This document shows, piece after piece, positions 1-10,438 of a DNA stretch of 64,000 nucleotides (its first letter is position 1; each line of letters opens with the position of its first letter). Position numbers and translations under genes: made by a program. The stretch lies in the NCBI RefSeq assembly GCF_033118175.1, contig NC_083697.1, positions 29,858,001-29,922,000 on the forward strand. Reading direction: 5' to 3'. The notes beneath the pieces were generated by a model, which was given only the letters and a program-made list of their open reading frames with translations, did no database searches and was not told where the DNA came from. Source of the DNA: Dama dama. Taxonomy: Eukaryota; Chordata; Mammalia; Artiodactyla; Cervidae.

Positions 1-2200
1 AATTCTTCAATATTACTCTAGTTCTCTCCATCAAAAGTATCTGAATGTAATGCTAGCAAAAAAAAAAAAAAAGTTGCTACAAAATTCAATCTCTGAAGCA
101 ATGACAATTATTAATCACTTTTCCAGTTAGCTTGTACAATAAAAGTAATTATCTTCAGAACCACTGAGTCTCAGTTACTACAAGGATAAAACTGACGGTT
201 CTATTGGAACTTCAATCTGTTTACCAAAGTAATAATCAATTTCCAGGTCTTGATGAATGAATGGCAAAGTAATACTTTATTTTTCCAACTTGATTTTTCT
301 AGGAACTCACATCTTATGGATTTTGAAATGGGGAACATTGCTATTAACAAAGACAAAAAAAATGCATGTGTAATTCAAAGTCAAATATATTTTAAAAATC
401 ATTTAGCAGTTATATCTATAAGTGTTTATTAATTTTATTTTTAAATTTTTAATAATTCTGGCACTGTAAAGATTTGTGAAGGCTCAGTTTGGATTTTGTG
501 GAAATTACATCCAGACACTACATGCCATTCCTCTTGTTCAGTTTTTTTTTTTTTTTCTTTTTCCCTCCTTCATGCTGATACTAACATCACCATGACTGAT
601 ATATTTTATTTTTCATTCACCTAGCCACCATTACTGATATGAATCAAAGGTCGTAAATATACTAATCATGTGCTGCAACTTCTCAATTCTGATCTGACCA
701 TAGATATCATTAGTCAACTCCAACATCTTTCTCTATATTTGCTATATAAAGTCTTTCACAACTTTTCTAAAAGCGGTGAGATAACTAAGCAGTTCAAAGG
801 TCATCCCTGACACTGACTGTGGAAAGTGACCTTATGACCAACTCCAAGTGGACAGAAGGAAGTAACAATGTCCACAAGGAAGTAACAAAGTCAACAAGGA
901 AAGCAAAATAAAGAATTAGCTGATGGGAATAGAAGTAAGCCTTTCTGCGGTAGCTTACCTGCTGATGGTCACTGAAACAATGACTGCAGGACCCCAGGTT
1001 TCTAGTGTTACAGGAAGAAGCTGTGTGCACAGTTCTCCTGGACTAGGTGACTCCCAAGAACAGAGTTCTCCCTTAAGAAAGACTATACTGTCACAGATAA
1101 TTAAACCCCAAAAGGAAGCCTTTCTCTATTTACCGGCACAGCTTTATCTGTATCTCTCTATGAATATATCTAAGAAAGGACTGCCATCGTATCTACTTAG
1201 GTATGTATTTATCAGACCCAACTTCCAAACTGATTTCTCCAAAAACAATGCAATATATCTGATCATCAAAATTGAGTAATAAAATATGAAAAATAAGCAC
1301 ACACAAGCCAAAACTATAAAGTACATTTGAAACTATAAAATACTTTCTCCTGAAGTATTTGAAATAATAAGAAATATTTGATCCATTGCTGAAATGCATA
1401 GGGCCACATATTCTTCTGCCACAAAAATAAGATTGCAACAGAAAGAACATGAGCATATGACAGCTGCTCTCACACAGAGTTCCCGGTATTCCTGGCGCAG
1501 GCATTCCCATGGGACTGGGACAGTGCAGGAATTCAGGATCTTGGAGATTTGAAAGTGTTTTGGCTCACCTCCCTTATTTGGCTGTCTGTATTTTGGTCAT
1601 CACTAGTATTTTTCCAAGAGCTACATTCAGGTTTCTGATATAGCTGAGAGGGTTACATAGAGCTGGATAAAATATTTAGTCTGTTCCCAGACACATGTTA
1701 ATCAAAATGTAACTGATATTCTCTACTTTCCTTTTTTTTTTTTTCCCTCCTCACCCACCTACCAACTGTCACCATCTAGATCACAGTTGGCCGATATTTG
1801 GCAGGAGGATTCTACTCCCTCCATCTGGCTTCATCACAGCCATCACTAATGGATCACGGAATGCTTTCCCATCAGCCTCAGAGCCCTTTCAACACAGGAC
1901 TCTCTGAACAGCCTTTTCCAACAATCCCCAGTAAGAGATGAAACCGAATGAACTCTCTGAACCAGTTTGAGGTCACGGGGTATAGCTGAGATGTTCCCAA
2001 CTTGGCTATGTAAACGGAAGCAACTTGGCATAAAAGAAGAATACCTGAATCTAAGCTAAACCTATCAAGTTAGGATCTTCAGGAGTGAGAGTTCCAGAAT
2101 TTACATTTTAAACAATTCACCAGGATGATTATTGTACAGCCAGCACTGTACCTGTTCACAGATTAGCATCTGGATGAGATGGGTAGAGAGGGAAAAAATT
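1..2200. other. AT-rich sequence, no gene recognised
   Basis: There is no recognisable exon or young repeat here. I see homopolymer runs (A-run near 58-72, T-run near 541-556, T-run near 1731-1744) and a small 20-bp direct repeat at 856-900. The open frames are short and have no family resemblance. Sequence near 2080-2145 weakly resembles a MER5-type DNA transposon relic, but not well enough to call. Confidence 0.5.
856..900. repeat. Short direct tandem repeat, 20-bp unit
   Basis: Two adjacent 20-bp units (856-875 and 876-895) both begin aaggaagtaaca and differ at two bases. They are followed by a partial third unit, aagga. This was read directly from the sequence. It is too short to assign a role. 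Confidence 0.75.
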
Positions 2201-2204
2201 AATT

Positions 2205-2325
2205 TATTTAAGATCTCTGAACCTCAGTTTGCTAATCTACGAACAGTATCACCATACTTTCTTCAGTGGGCTCTTTGTAAGACAAAATGAAATCATGTGC
2301 TTGGATGCAGTAAGTGCTCAACACG
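2205..2325 (+). mobile_element. MIR SINE fragment
   Basis: The segment runs through the MIR order of motifs: a 'gaacctcagtttgctaatct' block (MIR cctcagtttcctcatctgta), then a decayed middle, then 'gcagtaagtgctcaa', matching the MIR tail. It is a Mesozoic tRNA-derived SINE and is heavily diverged. Its boundaries are approximate. Confidence 0.6.
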
Positions 2326-2520
2326 GGATTGGTGCTCCACTCACGTCCATTCCCTTTGTTAGCCGACTCACTAGCAATCTGACTTCAAGGGAGATCATCC
2401 CAGTGCAATTAGCCTCTTAATGTGCTGTCAAGGAAACAAAAAAAACCCCACATATCCCCTTCTCTGAAAGACCTCTTATCTGAGTAGCTCCTGATAGTTT
2501 TGAAATTACCATTTTCTTAT

Positions 2521-2686
2521 AGGCAGGAAACCAGGGTTTGATTCCTGGGTTGGGAAGATCCCCTGGAGGAGGAAATGGAAACCTACTCCAGTATTCTTGC
2601 CTGGAAAATTCCATGGACAGAGGAACCTGGTAGGCTACAGTCCATGGGGTCGCAAACAGTCTGACATGACTGAGCAGCTAACATAC
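2521..2686 (+). mobile_element. Bov-tA SINE, 5'-truncated
   Basis: The order is typical: a B-box-like 'gggtttgattcctggg', then 'gggaagatcccctggagg', then 'ctccagtattcttgcctgg', then 'ccatggggtcgcaaa', ending at 'gactgagcagctaac'. This is a ruminant-specific SINE with a tRNA-Glu-like head joined to a BovB-derived body. The tRNA head is only partly present. Confidence 0.9.
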
Positions 2687-3640
2687 TTTGTAGGTATTTG
2701 GCACAGTATGCTTTTTTCCAATAGTTTACACATATACATATTAAAGTAAGTCTTAAAGTCATATTACCTTTTGCCACCTTGACACAGAAATGAAGAAGTG
2801 ACACATATGTCCAATACTGGCTGAACATGAAATCTGAATTGCCTCTAAGACAAGTGGATGAATACAAATTAATCAGACCTCTGAAATAATATTTCAGCAG
2901 TTTCCTTCCAGCCAACATCTTCACCAAAAGGCACAACTCACCTGGAAAGAAATAAAGGCATGACTGAATGGGAGATGCACATGTATATTCACTGAGACAT
3001 GTTTATGACATTCCTAAAATCATGCCAAATTTAATATTTTGCATTTATCACTTGCTTAAAGAGCCAAAATTTTCCCACAAAGATCTTGAAGACTTTGAAG
3101 AAGCTGTATGTATTGAAATGGAGGAGAGATGGTGTCAGGACAATATGATTTTTAAAAAGATGTGCATTATAGGGTACAATTGGCCATGTCAGAGTTATGT
3201 GCTCTGTATTTATCCCTGTAGAATGGGGAATGGAGGCTGTAGGTGGATGAGGAGCAGGCATGATTATAAACATCATCAAGATGACATGAACTGATGGAGG
3301 GTCGGTTTCCCCAAGAAACAGCAGCCCCAAACAGCCCCAAACAATAGATACTCTCAAAATCTCAACTTTCCCTATTAGATTCAGATGTTTTTCTGATCAC
3401 TTGCTATCAACATTTGCCTGGCTAAAATGCGTATTAGTGACAATGAGATACAAGCTTAAGCATCTATTGTTCATTCCTTACGCCACATGGTTTGTGAAGA
3501 AGAGCTCAATCTAGAAGTCTAATCAAAACCAGTAGGAAAACGATCTCTCAAAAGTATCTAAATGGAAGCTGACTGGCAAAATTAAATGGGAGATAATCCA
3601 ATCATTGAAAGACTCCATCTGCTTATCATAAAACAATGAA
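2687..3640. other. No feature recognised
   Basis: Unassigned AT-rich sequence. A 108-codon open frame near 2968-3294 has no recognisable motif and also has an overlapping antisense frame of equal length, so it looks like chance. Confidence 0.5.
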
Positions 3641-3689
3641 ATTCAGCTCAATTAAAAACCTTGTAAGTGCTCCTTAAAATTATATGTAT

Positions 3690-3800
3690 CATGTTGAATA
3701 TCATTAGTGACTAAGAGAAGGTAAATCAAAACTACAGCCACACACCCCACACCTACTAGGATGGCTAAAATGTTAAAAGGCAAACAATAAAAAGTTTTAG
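3690..3800 (+). mobile_element. Ancient L1 ORF2 C-terminal fragment
   Basis: 'taaatcaaaactacagcca' followed by 'ctactaggatggctaaaa' matches the ORF2 block written aatcaaaaccacaatgag...aggatggct in the younger L1s of this window (for example near 8815-8857). It is strongly diverged and has no open frame. Confidence 0.6.
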
Positions 3801-4084
3801 TGACTTCTGGTTTCCAGTCCAGCAATTTAGGAGATTAGAAGTCACCTCTCTGCCCTAACAACAAGTTAAAAACTGAAAAATCAGAATCTCTTCTTACACT
3901 CATCAGAGAAGTGAGGACACAGGACAAAGCCCAAATTGAAAAGACAGACAGGTAGGTACAAGAATCACAATAATTTGGAAACCCATCAGTAGAACCCTCC
4001 AAGGGGAACCTATGTCAGGTAGGAAAACCTGAACTGTAATTGATGAATTGCTGGAGGCTCACTGTGGACAAGTCTAAGGGTTAA

Positions 4085-4310
4085 AAAATGCAAGGGATCC
4101 ATAGTGAACCAAGAATGAACACTAGAGTAAATTACAGACTGGGTGATAAGGGTACATCAGTGTAGATGCATCGGTTGTAACAAATATATCATGCTGGTGG
4201 GTAATATTGCTAATAAGGGAAGCCAAGCATGTGTGGGGACAGGGAACATATAACTTCCTCTCAATTTTGCTACAAATATAAAAGTGCTCTAAAAAATCTT
4301 TCGAAAACAA
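4085..4310 (+). mobile_element. Ancient L1 3' UTR fragment
   Basis: The sequence follows a well-known old mammalian L1 3' end: 'ctagagtaaattacagact', 'gggtgataa', 'catgctggtgggtaatatt', 'cttcctctcaattttgct', and a terminal 'gctctaaaaaat'. The exact subfamily cannot be fixed by eye. Confidence 0.6.
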
Positions 4311-4855
4311 TTGCTTTCAGCTCCAGGAGAACCCAGTCACAGTAGCTGCCCCCACCCCACTTTTGTGCATTTTATCTCCACAAACCTTACCAGATCCTCA
4401 CAGTGAAAATTCCCTGTTGATTCTTCTAGTGGGAAGGGGAGAGTACCATTTTGACATAAGCCAGTGCATTCTGTTCTTCCTAACAAGGTCTGCCCTCAGA
4501 CACAATTATTCTGCAACAGTCTAATCTGCTGGGTTATATTAGATCCTAACCCACCTGGGGAAGGGATACCCAAGTCTGACTGGATCTATGTGAGGGGAAA
4601 GAAACCTCAACTACATACAGTTCCCTCTGTCCTTCCATAAGGGAAACCGAGTACTCAACTCTAGGCCTCTGTCCTACTATATGTGGGTAGGTTGGGGCAA
4701 AACTGAGAAGTAACTGTGAAGTTCACAGTCCAGGGACTGAAATATAATTATCGGACTACAGAAATTCCCCTCCTCTAACACCTTACTGTCACATTACTAA
4801 AGGTGTACTTATCACAGTTCCTTTAACCCACTATGTCATGTACATGATGAGCCAT

Positions 4856-5063
4856 CCTCAGTCTCTCAGTTGTGTCTGACTCTTTGTAACCCCATGGATT
4901 GCACCCACCAGGTTCCTCTGTCCATGGGGTTTCCCAGGCAAGAACACTGTAGTGGGTTGCCATTTCCTCCTCCAGGGGATCTTCCCCATCCAGGAATCAA
5001 ATCCGCATCTCTTGAATCTCCTGCATTCAGATTCTTTGCCACTGAGCCACCTGGGAAGATTCC
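4856..5063 (-). mobile_element. Bov-tA SINE
   Basis: Read on the minus strand. The plus strand shows the reversed order 'gtgtctgactctttgtaacc', 'caggcaagaacactgtagtg', 'ctccaggggatcttcccc', then the reversed tRNA-like head ending 'gccacctgggaag'. It is nearly complete, with head and body present, and it interrupts the ancient L1. Confidence 0.9.
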
Positions 5064-5750
5064 CAGCTATCAGTAAATCTTTGAACGGCATAACAAAATG
5101 TCAAAAAATATAGTTTGAAAAGACAAAATCAACAGAGTCATATTTGGTAAGAATGTTGGAATTATCAAACTAGGAATTTAAAATAATTGATTAGCATGCT
5201 AACAACTCTAACACAAAGAGTAGATAACAAGCAAGAACAAAGGAATACTGTAATCAAGATAGAAATTCTAAGAATCAAAAAGATATTCTAGAAAAAATTT
5301 CTAGAAAAACACCATAGAAGGAATGAAGAGTGCCTTTGAAGGGCTCATCGGTAGATCTGACATAGCTGAGAAAAGAATCTCTAAGCTTGAGAATATGTCA
5401 GTAGAAACTCCCAAGACTGAAAAACAAAGAGAAAAAACGACTTTAAAAATATTCAAGGACTGAGGAACAACTATAAAAAACGTAAAATATGTGTAATGGG
5501 AATACCAAAAAGGGAGGGAAAGAAGAGAGAGAGGAAGTAAGGAAGAAAAGCAATATTTGCAGCAACAAGATGAAGCATTTCCTCCAAATTAACTCAAACA
5601 CAAACTACAGATTCAGGAATCTCAAAAAACAGTAAACAAGACAACTGCCAAAAACACAAAATAAAACAAAACTACATCTGAGTATATCATAGTCAGATTT
5701 TGGAAAATCAAAGATAAAGTAATTTTGAAAGAACTAGAGGGGAAAAATGA

Positions 5751-5884
5751 AGAAGGAAATGGCAACCCACTCCAGTGTTCTTGCCTGGAGAATCCCGTGG
5801 ACAGAGGAGCCTGGTGGGCTGCTATCCATGGGATCGCACAGAGTTGGACACAACTGAAGCGACAGCAGCAGCAGCAGCAGCAGA
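5751..5884 (+). mobile_element. Bov-A2-type SINE with CAG tail
   Basis: It begins 'agaaggaaatggcaacccac', continues 'cttgcctggagaatcccg', and ends 'cacaactgaagcgacagcag' running into (CAG)7 at 5863-5883. A short AGC/CAG microsatellite at the 3' end is characteristic of bovid Bov-A2 copies. Confidence 0.9.
5863..5883 (+). repeat. (CAG)7 microsatellite
   Basis: Seven uninterrupted CAG units form the tail of the Bov-A2-type SINE. Arrays of this kind in Bov-A2 are often length-polymorphic in bovids. Confidence 0.95.
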
Positions 5885-6808
5885 GGTGGAAAAATGTTAT
5901 TTATAGAAGAGCAAAGTTAAGGATTATATCTTGACTTCTCAGAAATCATGCAAGTAAAAAAAAAAAATGTATTAAATATTTAGAGTAATGAAAGGAAAAA
6001 ATAAAATCCACTAACCTAGAACTCTATACCTTAGGAACAGAAGTGAAGGAGAAATGAAGACTTTCTCCCACAAACAAAAGGTGAGAATTTGATGCCAGTA
6101 TGCCTGCCCTTTAAAAAATTTTAAAAAGAAGTTTTTCTGAGAGAAAGACAATAATATAAGCAAGAAACTCAGATCTCTGTAAAGAATCATAGGTCTGCAT
6201 TCATCAAAGAAGAAGTGAAGGCAAAATAAAAACTTTAATTTTCTTCTTCTTAATCACAAACAAGTTTGTGCAAAATAATTGCAGCAATGTATCTGATTAT
6301 GCAAAGATCCTTGTGTGTGAATGTATATCTGTGTGTGTGTGTAAGTGAAATGAATGGCAACAGTGATACAAGGAATGGAAGGAAGGATTTAGGAATATGT
6401 TGTTATTATAGGGTATTTGCACTAGCTATGAAGAGGTACAGTGTTATTTGAAAGCAGACTTGGATAGTTATAAATGTTTGCTGCAAACTCTAGAGCAAAA
6501 AATGGAAAAAGAAAAAAGCATAGCTGATACACTAGAAAAGGACAGAAACTGGAATTATAAAATCTTCGATTAAAACCAAAAAAGACACAAAAATGATAGC
6601 AACAATGGAAGACAAAAATAGGAACAAAAGAACAAGGGTTACAAATAGAAAACTGTAACAAAGTATTAATAGATACTAATTCAAATATATTAATAATCAC
6701 TTTAAAGGTAAATAGTCAAATAAACCAAATAAAAGACAGAGATCGTAGTATGGATCAAAAAACAAGACCCAAATATGGGTTGTGTACAGAATCCACTTTA
6801 AAATAAAG

Positions 6809-7103
6809 GTATTTATGCCCACAAATTTCATAAACTAGAAGAAATGGACCAGTCCTTGAAAGATACAATCTGCCAAAACTCACACAATAAGAAATAAACA
6901 ATTCAAACCGACCTATATCAATTAAAGAAGTTAAATCAATAATTAGTTACCTTCTAAAATATAAAGCATTAGGCCCAGATAGATTCTCTGGTGAATTCTA
7001 CCAACATTAAAAGGAAGAAATCATTCCAATTTTATATCAATACTTTCCAGTATTTGTATTAGAAAATACTTCCTAACTCATTCTCCTAACAAGAAGTCAA
7101 CTT
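6809..7103 (+). mobile_element. Displaced ancient L1 reverse-transcriptase segment
   Basis: This is old L1 RT-region sequence ('gaagaaatggaccagtcc', 'ggcccagatagattctctgg', 'aatacttcctaactcattc'). It sits between L1 endonuclease-region sequence on both sides (6794-6808 and 10421 onward), so it is out of order for a single L1. It is more diverged than the L1-BT that follows. How it arrived is unclear. Confidence 0.55.
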
Positions 7104-7121
7104 TAAATATAAAGATACATA
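7104..7121. repeat. 18-bp direct repeat, left copy (probable TSD)
   Basis: 'taaatataaagatacata' is exactly repeated at 10421-10438 and brackets the L1-BT plus an older L1 3' end. Only the right copy continues colinearly into the ancient host L1. A diverged relative of the same site lies at 9677-9701. Confidence 0.75.
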
Positions 7122-9670
7122 AATCCTTAACAAACTTCTAGCAAACAGAATCCAACAACATATTAAAAAAATCATACACCATGACCAAGTGGGCTTTATC
7201 CCAGGAATGCAAGGATTCTTTAATATCCGCAAATCAATCAATGTAATACACCACATTAACAAATTGAAAGATAAAAACCATATGATTATCTCAATAGATG
7301 CAGAGAAAGCCTTTGACAAAATTCAACACTCATTTATGATTAAAACTCTCCAAAAAGCAGGAATAGAAGGAACATACCTCAACATAATAAAAGCTATATA
7401 TGACAAATCCACAGCAAGCATCACCCTCAATGGTGAAAAATTGAAGGCATTTCCCCTGAAATCAGGAACAAGACAAGGGTGCCCACTCTCACCACTACTA
7501 TTCAACATAGTGTTGGAAGTTCTGGCCACAGCAATCAGAGCAGAAAAAGAAGTAAAAGGAATCCAGATAGGAAAAGAAGAAGTGAAACTCTCACTGTTTG
7601 CAGATGACATGATCCTCTACATAGAAAACCCTAAAGACTCTACCAGAAAATTACTAGAGCTAATCAATGAATATAGTAAAGTTGCAGGATATAAAATTAA
7701 CACACAGAAATCCCTTGCATTCCTATATACTAACAATGAAAAAACAGACAGAGAAATTAAGGAAACAATACCATTCACCATTGCAACAAAAAGAATAAAA
7801 TACTTAGGAGTATATCTACCTAAAGAAACAAAGGACCTATACATAGAAAACTATAAAACACTGATGAAAGAAATCAAAGAGGACACAAACAGATGGAGAA
7901 ACATACCGTGTTCATGGATTGGAAGAATTAATATTGTCAAAATGGCTATTCTACCCAAAGCAGTCTATAGATTCAATGCAATCCCTATCAAGCTACCAAC
8001 GGTATTTTTCACAGAACTAGACCAAAGAATTTCACAATTTGTATGGAAATACAAAAAACCTCGAATAGCCAAAGTAATCTTGAGAAAGAAGAATGGAGCT
8101 GGAGGAATCAACCTGCCTGACTTCAGACTCTACTACAAAGCCACAGTCACCAAGACAGTATGGTACTGGCACAAAGACAGAAATATAGATCAATGGAACA
8201 GAATAGAAAGCCCAGAGATAAATCCACGAACCTATGGACACCTTATCTTCGACAAAGGAGGCAAGGATATACAATGGAAAAAAGACAACCTCTTTAACAA
8301 GTGGTGCTGGGAAAACTGGTCAACCACTTGTAAAAGAATGAAACTAGAACACTTTCTAACACCATACACAAAAATAAACTCAAAATGGATTAAAGATCTA
8401 AATGTAAGACCAGAAACTATAAAACTCCTAGAGGAGAACATAGGCAAAACACTCTCCGACATAAATCACAGCAAGATCCTCTATGACCCACCTCCCAGAA
8501 TATTGGAAATAAAAGCAAAACTAAACAAATGGGACCTAATGAAACTTAAAAGCTTTTGCACTACAAAGGAAACTATAAGTAAGGTGAAAAGACAGCCCTC
8601 AGATTGGGAGAAAATAATAGCAAATGAAGAAACAGACAAAGGATTAATCTCAAATATATACAAGCAACTCCTGAAGCTCAATTCCAGAAAAATAAATGAC
8701 CCAATCAAAAAATGGGCCAAAGAACTAAACAGACATTTCTCCAAAGAAGACATACAGATGGCTAACAAACACATGAAAAGATGCTCAACATCACTCATTA
8801 TTAGAGAAATGCAAATCAAAACCACAATGAGGTACCATTACACGCCAGTCAGGATGGCTGCTATCCAAAAGTCTACAAGCAGTAAATGCTGGAGAGGGTG
8901 TGGAGAAAAGGGAACCCTCTTACACTGTTGGTGGGAATGCAAACTAGTACAGCCGCTATGGAAAACAGTGTGGAGATTTCTTAAAAAACTGGAAATAGAA
9001 CTGCCATATGACCCAGCAATCCCACTTCTGGGCATACACAGTGAGGAAACCAGATCTGAAAGAGACACGTGCACCCCAATGTTCATCGCAGCACTGTTTA
9101 TAATAGCCAGGACATGGAAGCAACCTAGATGCCCATCAGCAGATGAATGGATAAGGAAGCTGTGGTACATATACACCATGGAATATTACTCAGCCATTAA
9201 AAAGAATTCATTTGAACCAGTCCTAATGAGATGGATGAAGCTGGAGCCCCTTATACAGAGTGAAGTAAGCCAGAAAGATAAAGAACATTACAGCATACTG
9301 ACACATGTATATGGAATTTAGAAAGGTGATAACGATAACCCTATATGCAGAACAGAAAAAGAGACACAGAAACACAGAACAGACTTTTGAACTTTGTGGG
9401 AGAATGTGAGGGTGGGATATTTGAAAAGAACAGCATGTATACTATCTATGGTGAAACAGATCACCAGCCCAGGTGGGATGCACGAGACAAGTGCTCCGGC
9501 CTGGTGCACTGGGAAGACCCAGAGGAATCGGGTGGAGAGGGAGGTGGGAGGGGGGATCGGGATTGGGAATACATGTAAATCCATGGCTGATTCATATCAA
9601 TGTATGACAAAACCCACTGGAAAAAAATAATAATAAAACAAAAACAAAAACAAAAAAAAAAACAAAAATG
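7122..9670 (+). mobile_element. Young 5'-truncated L1-BT
   Basis: The element starts directly after the 18-bp repeat, in the ORF2 RT domain. It carries an open ORF2 remainder to 9321, then a 3' UTR with the L1-BT end pattern (G-rich 'gagggaggtgggagggggg', 'acatgtaaatccatggctga') and an A-rich tail from about 9620. It is the least damaged ORF2 sequence in the window. It is in direct orientation with the full-length L1 at 43426 and inverted to the one at 19448. Confidence 0.9.
7123..9321 (+). CDS. L1 ORF2p remainder: reverse transcriptase and C-terminal Cys-rich region
   Basis: ORF2p is the endonuclease/reverse transcriptase that copies L1 RNA into nicked DNA. Here the endonuclease and early RT are missing through 5' truncation. 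The frame is open from the first codon after an upstream TAA (7120-7122) for 732 codons, with no stop or frameshift. Counting from the GTG at 7189, visible motifs are the first catalytic Asp in [10 protein letters not shown] (about 36-45), [12 protein letters not shown] (95-106), the FADD active site (137-140), and a C-terminal Cys/His cluster [18 protein letters not shown] (about 567-584). There is no proper start and no promoter, so it is most likely untranslated. The lack of damage shows a recent insertion. Confidence 0.85.
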   Translation: MLNKLLANRIQQHIKKIIHHDQVGFIPGMQGFFNIRKSINVIHHINKLKDKNHMIISIDAEKAFDKIQHSFMIKTLQKAGIEGTYLNIIKAIYDKSTASITLNGEKLKAFPLKSGTRQGCPLSPLLFNIVLEVLATAIRAEKEVKGIQIGKEEVKLSLFADDMILYIENPKDSTRKLLELINEYSKVAGYKINTQKSLAFLYTNNEKTDREIKETIPFTIATKRIKYLGVYLPKETKDLYIENYKTLMKEIKEDTNRWRNIPCSWIGRINIVKMAILPKAVYRFNAIPIKLPTVFFTELDQRISQFVWKYKKPRIAKVILRKKNGAGGINLPDFRLYYKATVTKTVWYWHKDRNIDQWNRIESPEINPRTYGHLIFDKGGKDIQWKKDNLFNKWCWENWSTTCKRMKLEHFLTPYTKINSKWIKDLNVRPETIKLLEENIGKTLSDINHSKILYDPPPRILEIKAKLNKWDLMKLKSFCTTKETISKVKRQPSDWEKIIANEETDKGLISNIYKQLLKLNSRKINDPIKKWAKELNRHFSKEDIQMANKHMKRCSTSLIIREMQIKTTMRYHYTPVRMAAIQKSTSSKCWRGCGEKGTLLHCWWECKLVQPLWKTVWRFLKKLEIELPYDPAIPLLGIHSEETRSERDTCTPMFIAALFIIARTWKQPRCPSADEWIRKLWYIYTMEYYSAIKKNSFEPVLMRWMKLEPLIQSEVSQKDKEHYSILTHVYGI

Positions 9671-9892
9671 ACGATGAAATAAAGATATTCTTAGATTAAA
9701 AAAAAAAAAACAAAAAACCATAGTCATTTAGGGTCACTCATGTAGTGGCTGGACAGCTGTGGTGATTGGGCTTGCAGGGGACAGTTCAGCTAGGGTGGTT
9801 GCAGGGGGTACCTTTGGGCCACGTGTCTCATCCTTCTTCTGGGACCAGCCTAGCTCTGTTCTTTTCATGGCTGCAATGGACACACAGGAAGG
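9671..9892 (+). other. Junction sequence between two L1 3' parts
   Basis: It holds a diverged copy of the nearby target-site sequence (9677-9701, 'aaataaagatattcttagat'), an A-run, then about 170 bases of GC-richer sequence that I cannot assign. It lies inside the interval bracketed by the 18-bp repeat, so it may be carried-along (3'-transduced) sequence or part of a second insertion. Confidence 0.5.
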
Positions 9893-10420
9893 CAAGCAGA
9901 CTTAGCCATAAAGAAGAACGAAATAATGCCGTTTGCTGCAACATGCATGGACTTAGAGATTATCATACTAAATGAAGTAAATCAGACAAAAGACAAATAC
10001 CATAAGATATCACTTCTATGTGCAATCTAAAATATGATGTAAATGAACTTACCTACAAAACAGAAAAGGACTCACAGACTTTGAAAACACTCTTGTGATT
10101 GCCAAGAGGGAGGAGAGGTGGGGAGGAATAGATTGGGAGTTTGGGATTAGCAGATGCAAATTGGTATATAGAGGATGGATAAACAACTAGGTTCTACTGT
10201 ATAGCACAGGGAACTATATTCAATATCCTGTGATAAAGCATAGTGGAGAAGAATATGAAAATGAATGTATATATGTAAGACTGAATCATTTAGCTGTATA
10301 GCAGAAATTAACACAACATTGTAAATCAACCATATTTCAGTAAAATCAGTAATAAAATAGAGGACAAGCAGAAATAAATGCAGTGCCTTGCAAAAAAAAA
10401 TAAAAATAAAAATAAATAAA
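9893..10420 (+). mobile_element. Older artiodactyl L1 3' end
   Basis: The order matches other L1 3' ends in the window (36735, 32590): 'tagagattatcatactaaat', 'gggattagcagatgcaaa', 'ctgtatagcacagggaact', 'aacacaacattgtaaatcaa', 'ttcagtaaaatc'. It ends in A-rich (AAAT)n at 10390-10420, directly against the right copy of the 18-bp repeat. Confidence 0.8.
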
Positions 10421-10438
10421 TAAATATAAAGATACATA
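10421..10438. repeat. 18-bp direct repeat, right copy (probable TSD)
   Basis: An exact copy of 7104-7121. After it the ancient L1 endonuclease-region sequence continues ('tatagattaaaagaaag'), so this is the original target context. Confidence 0.75.

Larger units (their letters stand above)
4320..6808 (+). mobile_element. Ancient L1 body (5' UTR, ORF1 and start of ORF2 remains)
   Basis: The decayed L1 runs in order. A 5' UTR-like stretch spans about 4320-5150. An ORF1-like coiled-coil region lies near 5330-5500 ('gctgagaaaagaatctct'). The ORF1 end is near 6010-6110 ('aactctataccttaggaaca'). The start of the ORF2 endonuclease region is near 6755-6808 ('acaagacccaaatatggg'). Every frame is full of stops. 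Two SINEs (4856-5063 and 5751-5884) sit inside it. The same element resumes at 10439. Confidence 0.6.

Noticed and set aside
4870..5076. Short proline/cysteine-rich open frames found again and again (also 17184-17402, 31366-31609, 41386-41604)
   Set aside because: All are translations of Bov-tA/Bov-A SINEs. The repeated peptide pattern reflects the SINE, not a gene family.
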